Shown here piece after piece: positions 29,296 through 38,089 of a stretch of DNA of 63,890 nucleotides. Position 1 is the first letter of the stretch. The number at the start of each line of letters is the position of its first letter. The stretch covers positions 1-63,890 of the forward strand of contig QQXM01000022.1 of assembly GCA_014610835.1 (NCBI GenBank), read 5' to 3'. The notes beneath the pieces are model-generated. The model saw only the letters and a list, made by a program, of their open reading frames with translations. It searched no databases and was not told where the DNA came from. The position numbers were made by a program, and so were the translations under genes. Source of the DNA: Erysipelotrichaceae bacterium 7770_A6. GTDB lineage: Bacteria; Bacillota_I; Bacilli_A; Erysipelotrichales; Erysipelotrichaceae.

Positions 29296-30033
29296 ATGAA
29301 CAAACAGCTAAGATGGTCCCAGATTACTGAACTATGCAAACAGAAAGAAATCGTATCTGTCACGGAAATTGCAGATGCGCTACTGATTTCTCCAGCGACC
29401 GTAAGAAGAGATCTTCAGGAAATGGAAGATCTTGGCATGATTATTCGGACTCACGGAGGCGCTAAAATTACTGGAGATCAGACAGAAGAGCCTTCCATGA
29501 TACTGAAAGCAGAATCCAACTCATCCGAAAAAAAACAGATCGCATATGCTGCAGCAAAGCTTATCAAAGACAATCAGATGGTATATCTGGATGCAGGAAG
29601 TACTACATATGCAATGATTGAATACATTACTGCCAAAAATATTACGATAGTCACTCCAGGGATTCCTCATGTAGAACTTCTCGGAAAGAAAGGAATATCA
29701 ACGATCATGCTTGGGGGAATCGTTCGATGGAGTACACAGGCCATCACAGGAAAACAGGCAACAAAACAACTGAATGATTACTATTTTGATGTCTGCTTTA
29801 TTGGAACAAACGGCATTCATGAACAGATTGGTTTTACAACAAGCAATGAAATGGAAGCAGATACGAAGGCTCTGGCAATTCATCATTCAAAACAAGCTTA
29901 TATTTTGGCAGATGAATCCAAATTCAATCGTCTATGTCTTGTTCAATTTGCCAAACTAGATGAAGCCATTGTCATCTGTAACAATACAAGAAATTTTGAC
30001 GAGCAGAAAATAAACTGTATAAAACTGCAGTAA
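29296..30033 (+). CDS. DeoR/GlpR-family transcriptional regulator
   Basis: A 245-residue DeoR regulator. The N-terminal HTH (SVTEIADALLISPATVRRDL near 20-40) is followed by IIRTHGGAK and the sugar-phosphate-sensing domain (YLDAGSTTYAMIEYI, GGIVRWSTQAITG, FIGTNGI). A strong GGAGG precedes the ATG. It is divergent from the kinase-PTS operon and likely represses it until the sugar phosphate accumulates. Confidence 0.9.
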   Translation: MNKQLRWSQITELCKQKEIVSVTEIADALLISPATVRRDLQEMEDLGMIIRTHGGAKITGDQTEEPSMILKAESNSSEKKQIAYAAAKLIKDNQMVYLDAGSTTYAMIEYITAKNITIVTPGIPHVELLGKKGISTIMLGGIVRWSTQAITGKQATKQLNDYYFDVCFIGTNGIHEQIGFTTSNEMEADTKALAIHHSKQAYILADESKFNRLCLVQFAKLDEAIVICNNTRNFDEQKINCIKLQ

Positions 30034-30145
30034 CAATTGTCTGCAGTATAGCATATGCTTTAGATTACTCTCAATTTGAAAACCAATAAATTTTGATTAT
30101 GAGGATTGAAGTCAATGCTTATTTCTTTCCCTGAAATCAGCATGA

Positions 30146-30301
30146 GAAAAGCATCTGTCGGAAATGGCAGGTGCTGATATTCATCGTATCGGTGACGCTG
30201 CAATCGGTGGAATGGGTGCAGAAAACTTAATGCATTACAGTGAAGTCATTCGTGGAAAACGTCATACAATCTTGCGTATGGCCAGATCTATCTATCGATA
30301 A
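30146..30301 (+). pseudogene. C-terminal remnant of a TIM-barrel-type enzyme gene (DUF7916-like)
   Basis: About 51 codons encode KHLSEMAGADIHRIGDAAIG followed by a tail ending in RGKRHTILRMARSIYR and a stop. This looks like the conserved C-terminus of a roughly 300-residue family (DUF7916-like; recalled, not searched). A stop at 30143 cuts the frame upstream and no N-terminal part is seen. It keeps a terminator at 30314-30347. Confidence 0.5.
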
Positions 30302-30313
30302 AACAAAATATAT

Positions 30314-30347
30314 TAAAGGCTTGAGACTACAAAGTTTCAAGCCTTTT
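30314..30347 (+). terminator. Terminator after the gene remnant
   Basis: AAAGGCTTGA and TCAAGCCTT pair and lead to TTTT on the plus strand. Together with the remnant it marks where a complete plus-strand gene once ended. Confidence 0.65.
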
Positions 30348-30378
30348 GATTGTGATCTTTTCACTCCTTACTGGCATT

Positions 30379-30978
30379 TTATTTTCCAACATCGATCAGT
30401 ACCGCTCTGCATGGGGAACCATCTACGCCAGATAGATTCAATGGAGCTGCATTCAAGAAATAAACTCCTTCTGAAACTTCTGATAAACGAATTCCTTCAA
30501 GTAATACTACATTTGCTCCTAATAATATAAGATGCACTTCCATTGGCGCATTTTCAGGACCAACCGTTTGAGATTCATCCCCAAGCAGTAAGATTCCATC
30601 CTCAGCAAATACCTTAGCTGCTTCTACTGAAACTTCAGCATCTCCTTTAATTAAAATTCTCTTTGCGGCTTGTAAATTCTGATTCTTAGCATTTTCAAGA
30701 ATTTCTACAGCAGCTTCACCAGAGACAATTCCATGATATTCTACAACACATGCCATTCCAATCAATGCAGCTAAACTGATAGAGTCAACAGTTTTTCCAT
30801 CCTTGATGAAATGAAACGGTGCATCGATATGTGTGCCATTATGTGCACACATACTAAATGCTGTTAAGTTATACAAGTCACCATTTTCCATTGAACAAAG
30901 AGTCTTTTTTTCAGGTATTGGATCACCAGGATATATCTGACAATTGAATATTTCTTGGGAAATATCATGAATTTTCAT
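30379..30978 (-). CDS. Cyclase-family protein (kynurenine formamidase-like)
   Basis: A 199-residue metal-dependent hydrolase of the cyclase family (PF04199). The metal-binding motif HNGTHIDAPFHF is near residue 46; the N-terminal DISQEIFNCQIYPGDP is also typical. Members open amide or lactam bonds, for example in kynurenine formamidase, but substrates of most are unknown. It follows the small pyrophosphatase gene by 27 bp. Confidence 0.85.
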   Translation of the reverse strand: MKIHDISQEIFNCQIYPGDPIPEKKTLCSMENGDLYNLTAFSMCAHNGTHIDAPFHFIKDGKTVDSISLAALIGMACVVEYHGIVSGEAAVEILENAKNQNLQAAKRILIKGDAEVSVEAAKVFAEDGILLLGDESQTVGPENAPMEVHLILLGANVVLLEGIRLSEVSEGVYFLNAAPLNLSGVDGSPCRAVLIDVGK

Positions 30979-31005
30979 TTTCTATTCTCCTTCACGCACT
31001 CTAAT

Positions 31006-31344
31006 TCACCTGACTATGATGTGTTCAAAATATCGTTTCTGAAATTCCACCAAAGCATTGATTGCATCATCAGAATACTCTTTATTTTTGGAAACTATGA
31101 TCAATTTATCGTCATCATCATCCACTCTATGGATAATGGCAATACATTTCCCCTTAAACGCCTTCACAGGTTTAAACACACCTAGTAAATAACAATCCAA
31201 TTCTTTCCCATCTCCACTGGTAGTGTCCGGTACATATCCATAGTTCACCAGATAAATAAATCCATATTCAGGATGTTTACTGCCAAGTTCTCGATCAATT
31301 ACGATATTTAATGAAAATTCGAGCAAGAAATCCTGCTGATTCAT
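31006..31344 (-). CDS. Short family I inorganic pyrophosphatase
   Basis: A 112-residue protein with the core of a family I pyrophosphatase: RELGSKHPEYG near 19, VNYGYVPDT near 34 and GDGKELDCYLLG near 45 with the acidic metal ligands. Typical bacterial enzymes have about 170 residues; a short class of about 110 exists, so this need not be truncated. No clear ribosome site precedes the ATG, and a TnpB element begins about 100 bp upstream, so its promoter may have been disturbed. Confidence 0.75.
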   Translation of the reverse strand: MNQQDFLLEFSLNIVIDRELGSKHPEYGFIYLVNYGYVPDTTSGDGKELDCYLLGVFKPVKAFKGKCIAIIHRVDDDDDKLIIVSKNKEYSDDAINALVEFQKRYFEHIIVR

Positions 31345-31412
31345 CTGCGGGATGAATTGCTGATGAATTCAATATTTCCGCATAAATAAGCGATTTTATG
31401 TACTTGCTATGG

Positions 31413-31418
31413 TATAAT
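31413..31418 (+). promoter_or_regulatory. Extended -10 element of the TnpB gene
   Basis: TGG-TATAAT (TG at 31410-31411, TATAAT at 31413-31418) is a perfect extended -10 some 24 bases before the TnpB ATG. No good -35 is visible, which extended -10 promoters do not require. Confidence 0.55.
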
Positions 31419-31441
31419 ATCAGTGTAGAAAAGGATACCTT

Positions 31442-32602
31442 ATGCCACTTAGAAAAACCAAGAAAACTTCTGCTGAAATAATACGAAAAGCTTACAAATT
31501 CCAGGCTGTTCCTACAGAGGAACAGAAGGCTATGTTTGCACAGACATTTGGCTGTGTGCGTTATCTGTACAACAGAATGCTTGATGACAAGTCAAAAGCA
31601 TATAAGTATTTTGGTGAGAATTTGAATCTTACACCAGCGTGGTATAAGCATATTTCGTGCTGTCGCTGGCTTGCAGATGTAGATGCTCTTGCATTAGCTA
31701 ATGTGCAGCTTAATCTCAACACTGCATTTCAGAATTTCTTCAACAAGCGTGCAAAGTATCCAAAGTTCAAAAAGAAGAGTGACCATCATGATTCCTATAC
31801 AACAAATGTTGTGAATGGAAACATTTCTTATCGTACATCTGATAAATACATGTATGTCACTCTTCCAAAGATCCCCGGTGAGCTGATGGTCAAAAATCAT
31901 CGTCCTGTCAAGCAGGACGGCAAGCTCAAAAGTGTTACGGTTTCACGAGAACCAAGTGGAAAGTACTATATTTCATTTTTATTTGAATATACCAAAGTAA
32001 AGGCAGTACACGATATTGATCCAGATAATGCAATCGGGTTAGATATGTCCATGCGTAGCTTTTACGTTGATTCTGATGGTAATGAGGTTGATTCACCGCA
32101 TGCATATCTGCATGTACAGGATAGACTTGCCAGAGAGCAGCGTAAGCTGTCTCACATGAAGAAAGGCTCTTCTAACTATCAGAAACAAAAGCGGAAGGTT
32201 GCTAAGTTGCATGCAAAAGCCACGTATCAGCGTAACGATTTTCTGCATAAGCTGTCACGAAAATTAGTAGATGCCTATGACATTGTTGGAATCGAAGATC
32301 TTGATATGAAAGGCATGTCACAGGCATTGAATTTTGGAAAGAGTATTTCTGATAAGGGATGGGGAAGGTTCACGCGTATGCTTGTTTACAAAGCGGAAGC
32401 TTGTGGAAAGCGTGTCATCAAAATTGATAAGTGGTTCCCGTCATCCAAGATGTGCCGTGAATGTGGCTGTCTCAGTAAGAAAACTAAGGACTTGTCTGTT
32501 AGAGAATGGACATGTCCGCATTGTGGTGCAACACATAATCGTGACTATAATGCGGCTGTCAACATCAAAAACGAAGCAGTAAGAATCTACTGCACATGCT
32601 GA
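31442..32602 (+). CDS. tnpB: IS200/IS605-family TnpB, RNA-guided nuclease
   Basis: A 386-residue TnpB with an intact RuvC fold. The catalytic acids are Asp in GLDMSMRSF (near 200), Glu in VGIEDLDMKGM (near 281) and Asp in HNRDYNAAVN (near 368); the zinc finger CRECG...CPHCG lies between the last two. TnpB proteins cut DNA guided by an omega RNA from the element's right end. No TnpA is next to it, so it may be a stand-alone element moved in trans. Full length, no frameshift. Confidence 0.93.
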   Translation: MPLRKTKKTSAEIIRKAYKFQAVPTEEQKAMFAQTFGCVRYLYNRMLDDKSKAYKYFGENLNLTPAWYKHISCCRWLADVDALALANVQLNLNTAFQNFFNKRAKYPKFKKKSDHHDSYTTNVVNGNISYRTSDKYMYVTLPKIPGELMVKNHRPVKQDGKLKSVTVSREPSGKYYISFLFEYTKVKAVHDIDPDNAIGLDMSMRSFYVDSDGNEVDSPHAYLHVQDRLAREQRKLSHMKKGSSNYQKQKRKVAKLHAKATYQRNDFLHKLSRKLVDAYDIVGIEDLDMKGMSQALNFGKSISDKGWGRFTRMLVYKAEACGKRVIKIDKWFPSSKMCRECGCLSKKTKDLSVREWTCPHCGATHNRDYNAAVNIKNEAVRIYCTC

Positions 32603-32835
32603 TATTTTTTATTATTTCGCCCGCTGGGACAGCGGCGTAAGCCTGAAATACACTGCATGGATAACAGCAAGACCATGCAGAAAACTACGGTCCTATGCAT
32701 CCACTCACAGAGGTGACACTCTGTGTATGTAACACATAGCTAACATACCGGTAACACAGGAAAAGTTCCGGTGGCAGAGCCACCTGGAAGCTCGGTTACT
32801 TGTAGCCGAGTAGTTCACTTCTTTTCCTAGATATT
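32590..32835 (+). ncRNA. Probable omega RNA / right end of the TnpB element
   Basis: The 230 bp after tnpB have no frame but hold a chain of hairpins: CTGCATGG/CCATGCAG (32651-32680), CACAGAG/CTCTGTG (about 32705-32724), GGTGGC/GCCACC and CTCGG/CCGAG (to about 32812), ending TAGTTCAC. This is where TnpB omega RNAs lie, with the guide taken from flanking DNA just beyond. The exact right end is not certain. Confidence 0.7.
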
Positions 32836-32884
32836 CTTTATGATTCATATGATTTTTTCATTCTTTTGAGTACACTTTTATTTA

Positions 32885-32942
32885 TTAAGTATACATGAAT
32901 CATTCATAGCACTAAATAAATTTGGAAAGTTAACGGTTTTAC
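32885..32942 (-). repeat. Degenerate copy of the intergenic repeat family
   Basis: Directly after the XRE gene the minus strand reads AACCGTTAACTTTCC, half of the repeat A hairpin, and then ATTCATGTATACTTA, its promoter-like end. The linker and second hairpin arm are missing. The TnpB right end is about 50 bp away. Confidence 0.5.
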
Positions 32943-32943
32943 T

Positions 32944-33363
32944 TTATTTTTCTTCTATTTCAACCATATTTTCACTATAGTTGTCTACAATATTTTCTGA
33001 TGCAATCACACTGAATACAACAATTGCCAAGATATAAAAAACTAGAATTACAAACAAAATAATGCAAACCACTTTCCAGATTTTTTTACTATGTTGATTC
33101 TTCATTGCCAGCTGTTCACTGATTTTAGCTAGTTGCTGAGCAACTGCACTCTTATCTGTCTCTTCAACGATTTCTTCTCCAAGTAATGTACTTACATCCA
33201 TATCCAAAACATCCGCAATTTTACAAAGAACATCTGCATCAGGTACAGAAAGACCTTTTTCCCATTTACTGACTGTCTGACGCACAACATTCAACTTTAT
33301 CGCAAGTTCTTCCTGTGTATATCCTTTTGCTTTTCGCATTGTTTTTAGATTTTCATGAAACAT
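32944..33363 (-). CDS. XRE-family regulator with C-terminal membrane anchor
   Basis: A 139-residue protein: N-terminal HTH (YTQEELAIKLNVVRQTVSKW near 16-35), acidic linker, and one membrane helix near 100-122. The ATG at 33363 has AGGAG 9 bases upstream; the TTG at 33369 would be too close. Compared with the regulator at 13492 the domain order is reversed. Target genes unknown. Confidence 0.8.
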   Translation of the reverse strand: MFHENLKTMRKAKGYTQEELAIKLNVVRQTVSKWEKGLSVPDADVLCKIADVLDMDVSTLLGEEIVEETDKSAVAQQLAKISEQLAMKNQHSKKIWKVVCIILFVILVFYILAIVVFSVIASENIVDNYSENMVEIEEK

Positions 33364-33441
33364 ATTCAAAATCTCCTTTTTGTTAGTATCATCCTATACA
33401 AATATGCCTGTTGCGGAAAGCAACACATAGTAACATTTGAT

Positions 33442-34188
33442 TCAAGCATTTATCAATTTCAAGAATTTCTTTTCATTCATGATTTCATTTGTCAGATATT
33501 CACCATCATAAAACAATGCATATGTTGTAATTGGAGATGGAACATTTCTAGCCTGTTCTTTCCTTGTAATATGAATCACTTTGAATGGAATATTATTTTC
33601 TTTCGCTGTCTTTTCTACAATGGGAACATATTTTGCATTGAACGGGCATTGGTTTGTATAGTAAAGAACGTATCCACTTTCATTCACTCGAGGATGTTTT
33701 GCACATTCCATAAACTTTGGTTTTTCTACGCCACTGAAAAAAGATAAATACCATAGCTGAATTCCATGGTCTGTTTCATCACATACTGTAAAACCCTTAT
33801 ATTTCAAAAACTTTGGATCCGCAAGATATGACTTTTTCTTTGCAGCACTAAGAATACATAATCCTTTTTTACCTTTTTCTTTACTGTCTTTGATACATGC
33901 TTCAAGCAAATCATTTGCATATCCATGCCCCTTGAATGCACCCGATACCCATAAACAATCAATATACATATATTCTTCAGCATCAATTGGATTCCATGCA
34001 TTCTCTGCAGGAATATATTCAATAAAGCATTTCCCACGCTCAACACTTTTCAAAAACACAAGATCATCATCAAATCTTTGCATAAGCCATGCTTTTTTAG
34101 ATGACACTTGCACATCTTTATTATTAGAAATGGCACAACAGATATGTTCTTTCTCAATATTTTCTTTCGTAACTCTGATATATTCCAT
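33442..34188 (-). CDS. GNAT acetyltransferase with C-terminal YoaP-type domain
   Basis: A 248-residue two-domain protein. The GNAT domain (1-130) has VSGAFKGHGYANDLLEACI as acetyl-CoA loop; the C-terminal domain (160-245) fits the YoaP extension (YYTNQCPFNAKYVP, then VIHITRKEQARNVPSP), which resembles a thioredoxin-like fold. Substrate unknown. It is a single gene, with AAAGTATATGAG, similar to the repeat-family promoter end, just upstream. Confidence 0.8.
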   Translation of the reverse strand: MEYIRVTKENIEKEHICCAISNNKDVQVSSKKAWLMQRFDDDLVFLKSVERGKCFIEYIPAENAWNPIDAEEYMYIDCLWVSGAFKGHGYANDLLEACIKDSKEKGKKGLCILSAAKKKSYLADPKFLKYKGFTVCDETDHGIQLWYLSFFSGVEKPKFMECAKHPRVNESGYVLYYTNQCPFNAKYVPIVEKTAKENNIPFKVIHITRKEQARNVPSPITTYALFYDGEYLTNEIMNEKKFLKLINA

Positions 34189-34248
34189 ATGTAGTTAACA
34201 CTCCAAAATAAAGTATATGAGATTTCTTATATTTTTTAAACAATCTCC

Positions 34249-34274
34249 AAAAAAGGAAAGCATCTCGCTTTCCT
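34249..34274 (-). terminator. Terminator of the M81 peptidase gene
   Basis: AGGAAAG and CTTTCCT pair with a 7-nt loop and are followed by TTTTTT on the minus strand, 8 bases after the stop at 34283. Confidence 0.75.
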
Positions 34275-34282
34275 AAATGAAC

Positions 34283-35743
34283 TTACTTTATAAAATATAA
34301 ATCTTCAAATTCATCCATTGGCCACATTGGTCTAGCAATCATCTTAAATGGAATTCTTTCGCTTCTCTGAATTGTTGGACCATCCGATAAAGCCATGATA
34401 TGGAATTTCGTTTCAGGAATTAAATATGTATCTAAATAACCCATTTTCACAACTACGATATCATAATCGTGAAAAGGTGCATTTGCAGCATCAAACTGTT
34501 CCATCGTACCATATTGAATATTATCATTCATAATAATTACATCAATATTAGTATCCTTGATATTAAACAAATATGATTTACCTAAATCAAAATCTGAACT
34601 AAATCCTTTTTGTTGTTTACCGATTGCCTTTAATGTTCCTTCTAATGTAGTAGACTTACTATTCTCATCTTCCTCAACCCCAACATTTAAAGTCAGTTTA
34701 TCACCAGTTTTACATTTGGAAATGATGTCATAGCTCTTTGGATCATTAATACCTGCAAATAAAACCTTCTTATCCGTTTTATGTTTCAGCATTTCTCTTA
34801 AAACAATTGTATTCTGTCCATATCCACCAGCACCGCAGTTATCTCCAGAGTCAGTAATAACGACTGTCTTCTCTGGATAATTCAATGCAGTTTCAACAGA
34901 TTTATCTACTTCATCAAAGTTACCAGTAAATTTAAACTCATGACGATGATTCCAAGTATACTGACTGATTCTATCAGCCACTTCATTACAGTAATCAATA
35001 TCATTCATTGTATTAGGAACTACAACAACCGCAGCACCAAGTTTGTCATCATCGTGTCTGATAAATCCTACATGGAAGGAAGTAGAAAATACTCTTGGAT
35101 CCTTTTCTGCTTCATCAAGCAGTTGATTAATGGAGCGAACGGGTTCATTCGCAGAAACACTTCTTTCTCCACCTACCATAATTGGAAGTTTTCGAATGAT
35201 TGGTTTCATCACTCTACGATGCAGCATTAAATCACATAACAGTTCTGCCACTTTTCTTCTAGTTTCAACTGTATCAAAATGAGGTGATTCACGGAAGCAT
35301 CTAACAATATTTAATTGATTTGATAATTCTTCTGTTAAATTACCATGAGGATCCATGACCATTGCAATTGGCATATACTTACCAACGATTTTTCTCATCT
35401 CTTTCACCAAGTAATGCTCACCAGAAATACAATCCAGTCCATCTACACCACTTGCTCCATGGAACTGTAGATAAATACCATCAATTTCAGATAAATGTTC
35501 TTTCAATGGATTTAATATACATTCACAGATATAATCAAATGTTTCTTTACCAATCATTCCATTTGGAGAAGTATTTGCATATAAGGAAGGAATAACTTCA
35601 ATATCATTCTTGTTAAAAATATCTTCTACTTTCATTGCTTTTACACAATCATCTCCATACAGAAAATGGAAGTCATCTCGATTCACAATATGACTGATAT
35701 GTTCATTACATTCTGCATTAAAATGCGCCACAAAAACTTTCAT
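34283..35743 (-). CDS. M81-family metallopeptidase (MlrC-like)
   Basis: A 486-residue protein of the MlrC family, first known from microcystin breakdown. The N-terminus has VAHFNAECNE with a likely metal ligand; further conserved parts are GIYLQFHGA near 97, VMDPHGNL near 133 and VITDSGDNCGAGGYG near 285. It probably hydrolyses small peptides in the cytoplasm; real substrates in gut bacteria are unknown. Monocistronic with its own terminator. Confidence 0.85.
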   Translation of the reverse strand: MKVFVAHFNAECNEHISHIVNRDDFHFLYGDDCVKAMKVEDIFNKNDIEVIPSLYANTSPNGMIGKETFDYICECILNPLKEHLSEIDGIYLQFHGASGVDGLDCISGEHYLVKEMRKIVGKYMPIAMVMDPHGNLTEELSNQLNIVRCFRESPHFDTVETRRKVAELLCDLMLHRRVMKPIIRKLPIMVGGERSVSANEPVRSINQLLDEAEKDPRVFSTSFHVGFIRHDDDKLGAAVVVVPNTMNDIDYCNEVADRISQYTWNHRHEFKFTGNFDEVDKSVETALNYPEKTVVITDSGDNCGAGGYGQNTIVLREMLKHKTDKKVLFAGINDPKSYDIISKCKTGDKLTLNVGVEEDENSKSTTLEGTLKAIGKQQKGFSSDFDLGKSYLFNIKDTNIDVIIMNDNIQYGTMEQFDAANAPFHDYDIVVVKMGYLDTYLIPETKFHIMALSDGPTIQRSERIPFKMIARPMWPMDEFEDLYFIK

Positions 35744-35817
35744 TATTATCTTTTCCTCTTCATTTTTATTTAAGAAATATCTTTATCATTATTATAAGAT
35801 ATATTTATCACTGTTTT

Positions 35818-36396
35818 CTACCACTCCTTCACTAATTTCAAACCTTCTTTAATAGCATTCTGTACTTTTTCTTCAATCTCATCTAAAGAAACATAGTCCA
35901 TATTCTGTGTTGCAATCACATCCATTGGACCAATGCCCCATAGCCAGCTAAGTGCTTTTAAATGTGGGGTGGCCTGTTCTAAAGGATCACCTGTAGCGAT
36001 ATCCATGCCACGTGTTGTAATGTATAGAAGTTTCTCAGCACGACAGTTTCCATAGCATGTTTTATCATTGCTTTTAAAAGTGACATCAAATATGGAACAA
36101 AGTTCTAAAAAATTCTTTAAAGCTGCTGGATATGACATATCCCAGAATGGTGCCGCAATCACTATTCTATCTGCATCACGAATTGTTTCTGCCCATGACA
36201 GTGACATAGAATCATAATCACCATGCGTTCTTTTTTGAATCAAATCTTCTTGCACAATTGTTAAAGGAAGCTGATTCAAATCATATTTGATAATTTCATA
36301 TCTTTCAGACAGCTTATCAATGATTGGTTCTGCAATTCTACGTGTTCTAGATTCCTTGCCACGCATGCATGCATCAATATAAACTAAAGATTTCAT
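35818..36396 (-). CDS. FMN-dependent NAD(P)H oxidoreductase (azoreductase-like)
   Basis: A 192-residue flavodoxin-fold protein of the AzoR/NQO type: YIDACMRGKESRTRRIAE at the N-terminus (phosphate of FMN), IVIAAPFWDMSYPAALKNFLE near 84 and YITTRGMD near 124. It should reduce quinones or azo compounds with NAD(P)H. The ATG at 36396 has GAGGAC 8 bases upstream; an ATG at 36411 is in frame but has a weak site. Confidence 0.82.
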   Translation of the reverse strand: MKSLVYIDACMRGKESRTRRIAEPIIDKLSERYEIIKYDLNQLPLTIVQEDLIQKRTHGDYDSMSLSWAETIRDADRIVIAAPFWDMSYPAALKNFLELCSIFDVTFKSNDKTCYGNCRAEKLLYITTRGMDIATGDPLEQATPHLKALSWLWGIGPMDVIATQNMDYVSLDEIEEKVQNAIKEGLKLVKEW

Positions 36397-36427
36397 TATA
36401 TTTGTCCTCATTTCTCTCTATCATTTA

Positions 36428-37102
36428 TTATCCATTATTCCATCGATAATGTCCTCTAATATCATCATGTTTTTCTAAAAAATCTTCTTCATATGTTTTC
36501 TGAAAAGGATTGGCATGATGAATAACATAAGGAACGCCATGTTGATTTCTTCTGTCAGATACAATAGCGATATGATTTTTAAATATGACAATATCTCCAC
36601 CCTGCCATTCGCTGATCTTTGAAATATCTGTCGTTAAACTTTCTGCATTCAAATTAAAAAATACATACAGATTCTTCACTCTTCTAAAATCTATATTCTG
36701 ATCTGGAATTTCAATATCATACATATCTCCATGTATTTCAATATCATTCGATACAAGCTCCATCAAATCATATCCAGCTTCTTTCAATGCATACGCAACA
36801 ACATCTGTACAGACACCACATCCATCATTGGGATATCCACCAGCATAATATGCACTCTTATACTTTGGATGTGTATTTACATAATTGATAGCGCCTTTTA
36901 AGATATCCACTTGATCATCCATTTCATCACCATCTTTATCCAGTGGACTGTGATATTGTGCAATGTCATCTCCTCTCCAACGTTCAGCTAATCTTTTAGA
37001 AGATGTATGCTGATAGCGCATACAAAAAAGAGCAGAATACAATAGAACTACAATCAACAAACACAAAAACGCATTTCTAATCATTATTTTTTTATTTTTC
37101 AT
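36428..37102 (-). CDS. DUF1287 family membrane-anchored protein
   Basis: A 224-residue protein with one N-terminal membrane segment (about 5-25) and a DUF1287 domain, related to NlpC/P60-type folds. Conserved pieces are YPNDGCGVCTDVV (likely Cys nucleophile) and DIVIFKNHIAIVSD (likely His). It probably acts on the cell wall outside the membrane. GGGGG precedes the chosen ATG; an ATG at 37114 is in frame. Confidence 0.8.
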   Translation of the reverse strand: MKNKKIMIRNAFLCLLIVVLLYSALFCMRYQHTSSKRLAERWRGDDIAQYHSPLDKDGDEMDDQVDILKGAINYVNTHPKYKSAYYAGGYPNDGCGVCTDVVAYALKEAGYDLMELVSNDIEIHGDMYDIEIPDQNIDFRRVKNLYVFFNLNAESLTTDISKISEWQGGDIVIFKNHIAIVSDRRNQHGVPYVIHHANPFQKTYEEDFLEKHDDIRGHYRWNNG

Positions 37103-37159
37103 ACCAACCCCCATTTTTCATCTACCTATTCATCTTTTTATATTTCAAATTTTTCAAAC

Positions 37160-37187
37160 AAAAAACGCAGTGTCTTCCACTACGTTT
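37160..37187 (-). terminator. Terminator of the TlpA redox operon
   Basis: AACGTAGTG and CACTGCGTT pair with a 5-nt loop (one wobble) followed by TTTT on the minus strand, just after the TlpA stop at 37193. Confidence 0.7.
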
Positions 37188-37192
37188 ATCTT

Positions 37193-38086
37193 TTACTTTG
37201 CTGCACTGTCTGCTGCAATCACAGATTCAATCTGCTTCATTAAAGCATCATAGTTTTCCTGATTATCAACACCACCAAGTAATGGATCACCTACGATCTT
37301 ACCATTTCTATCAACAAGAACTGTTGTAGGGAATGCCATGATATTAGATGCATATTGACCTACGTCACAAGAAGAATCAATTGAAAGATTACGATACTTT
37401 GCACCTTGCTGTTCTAAAACTTTCTTGGCATCTTTGATTGCAGATCCACTTCCATTAAATGTATCTGTATTGATACCTACAACTTCTCCACCCTTTGCTT
37501 TGATTGCTTCATTCAATTCATTCAACTTTGGAAGTTCTTCAACACAAGGTTTGCATCCAGTAAACCAGAAATTCAACACTGTGACTGCATTCTTAGAGAA
37601 AAGACTCTTATCTACTTTATTACCATCAAAATCTACACCAGATAAATCCGCAAATGAACTTTCACTAGAACTTTCTTCACTGGATGCAGATGTACTCTGC
37701 TTGCTTTCAAGTTCAGCAATCTTCTTTTCAATTTCACGGATCTTTTCAAGATCTTCTGTTAATGTTTTATATTCTTCTTCCGTAAATTCATCTTTGTTTC
37801 CTTCAACCGCAGATGCCAGGTATTCTGCATAATCTGCACTAGGATCCGCATTTCCCTTATTCATCATATTAAACGCCTTATCCCAGGCTTCCTTATGATC
37901 CGCAAACAATTGATTTTCCTGCTGATATAAATCATTCAATTCAGGATCCGTTTCTCCTGCTGTTTCAGAAGATGAGGAAGATTGTGTCGTATTGCTTACA
38001 GCACTGTTTGTTTTTGTGGAACAAGCTGTAAGTGCTAATACTGCACTTAAAGTAACGATCTTAAAAATGTTTTTTGATAAATTCAT
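37193..38086 (-). CDS. TlpA-family thioredoxin-like lipoprotein
   Basis: A 297-residue lipoprotein: lipobox LTACS at the N-terminus, a Ser-rich linker, an unusual acidic helical region (50-130), and a TlpA/thioredoxin domain from about 150 with WFTGCKPCVEELP as redox centre and AFPTTVLVDRNG later. It likely reduces disulfides at the outer membrane face, fed by the polyferredoxin membrane protein encoded 4 bp upstream. Confidence 0.88.
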   Translation of the reverse strand: MNLSKNIFKIVTLSAVLALTACSTKTNSAVSNTTQSSSSSETAGETDPELNDLYQQENQLFADHKEAWDKAFNMMNKGNADPSADYAEYLASAVEGNKDEFTEEEYKTLTEDLEKIREIEKKIAELESKQSTSASSEESSSESSFADLSGVDFDGNKVDKSLFSKNAVTVLNFWFTGCKPCVEELPKLNELNEAIKAKGGEVVGINTDTFNGSGSAIKDAKKVLEQQGAKYRNLSIDSSCDVGQYASNIMAFPTTVLVDRNGKIVGDPLLGGVDNQENYDALMKQIESVIAADSAAK

Positions 38087-38089
38087 GTT

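Noticed and set aside
31006-31344. Pyrophosphatase truncated by the TnpB insertion
   Set aside because: The N-terminus has the residues expected of the short pyrophosphatase class, so the coding part looks complete; only the promoter might be affected.
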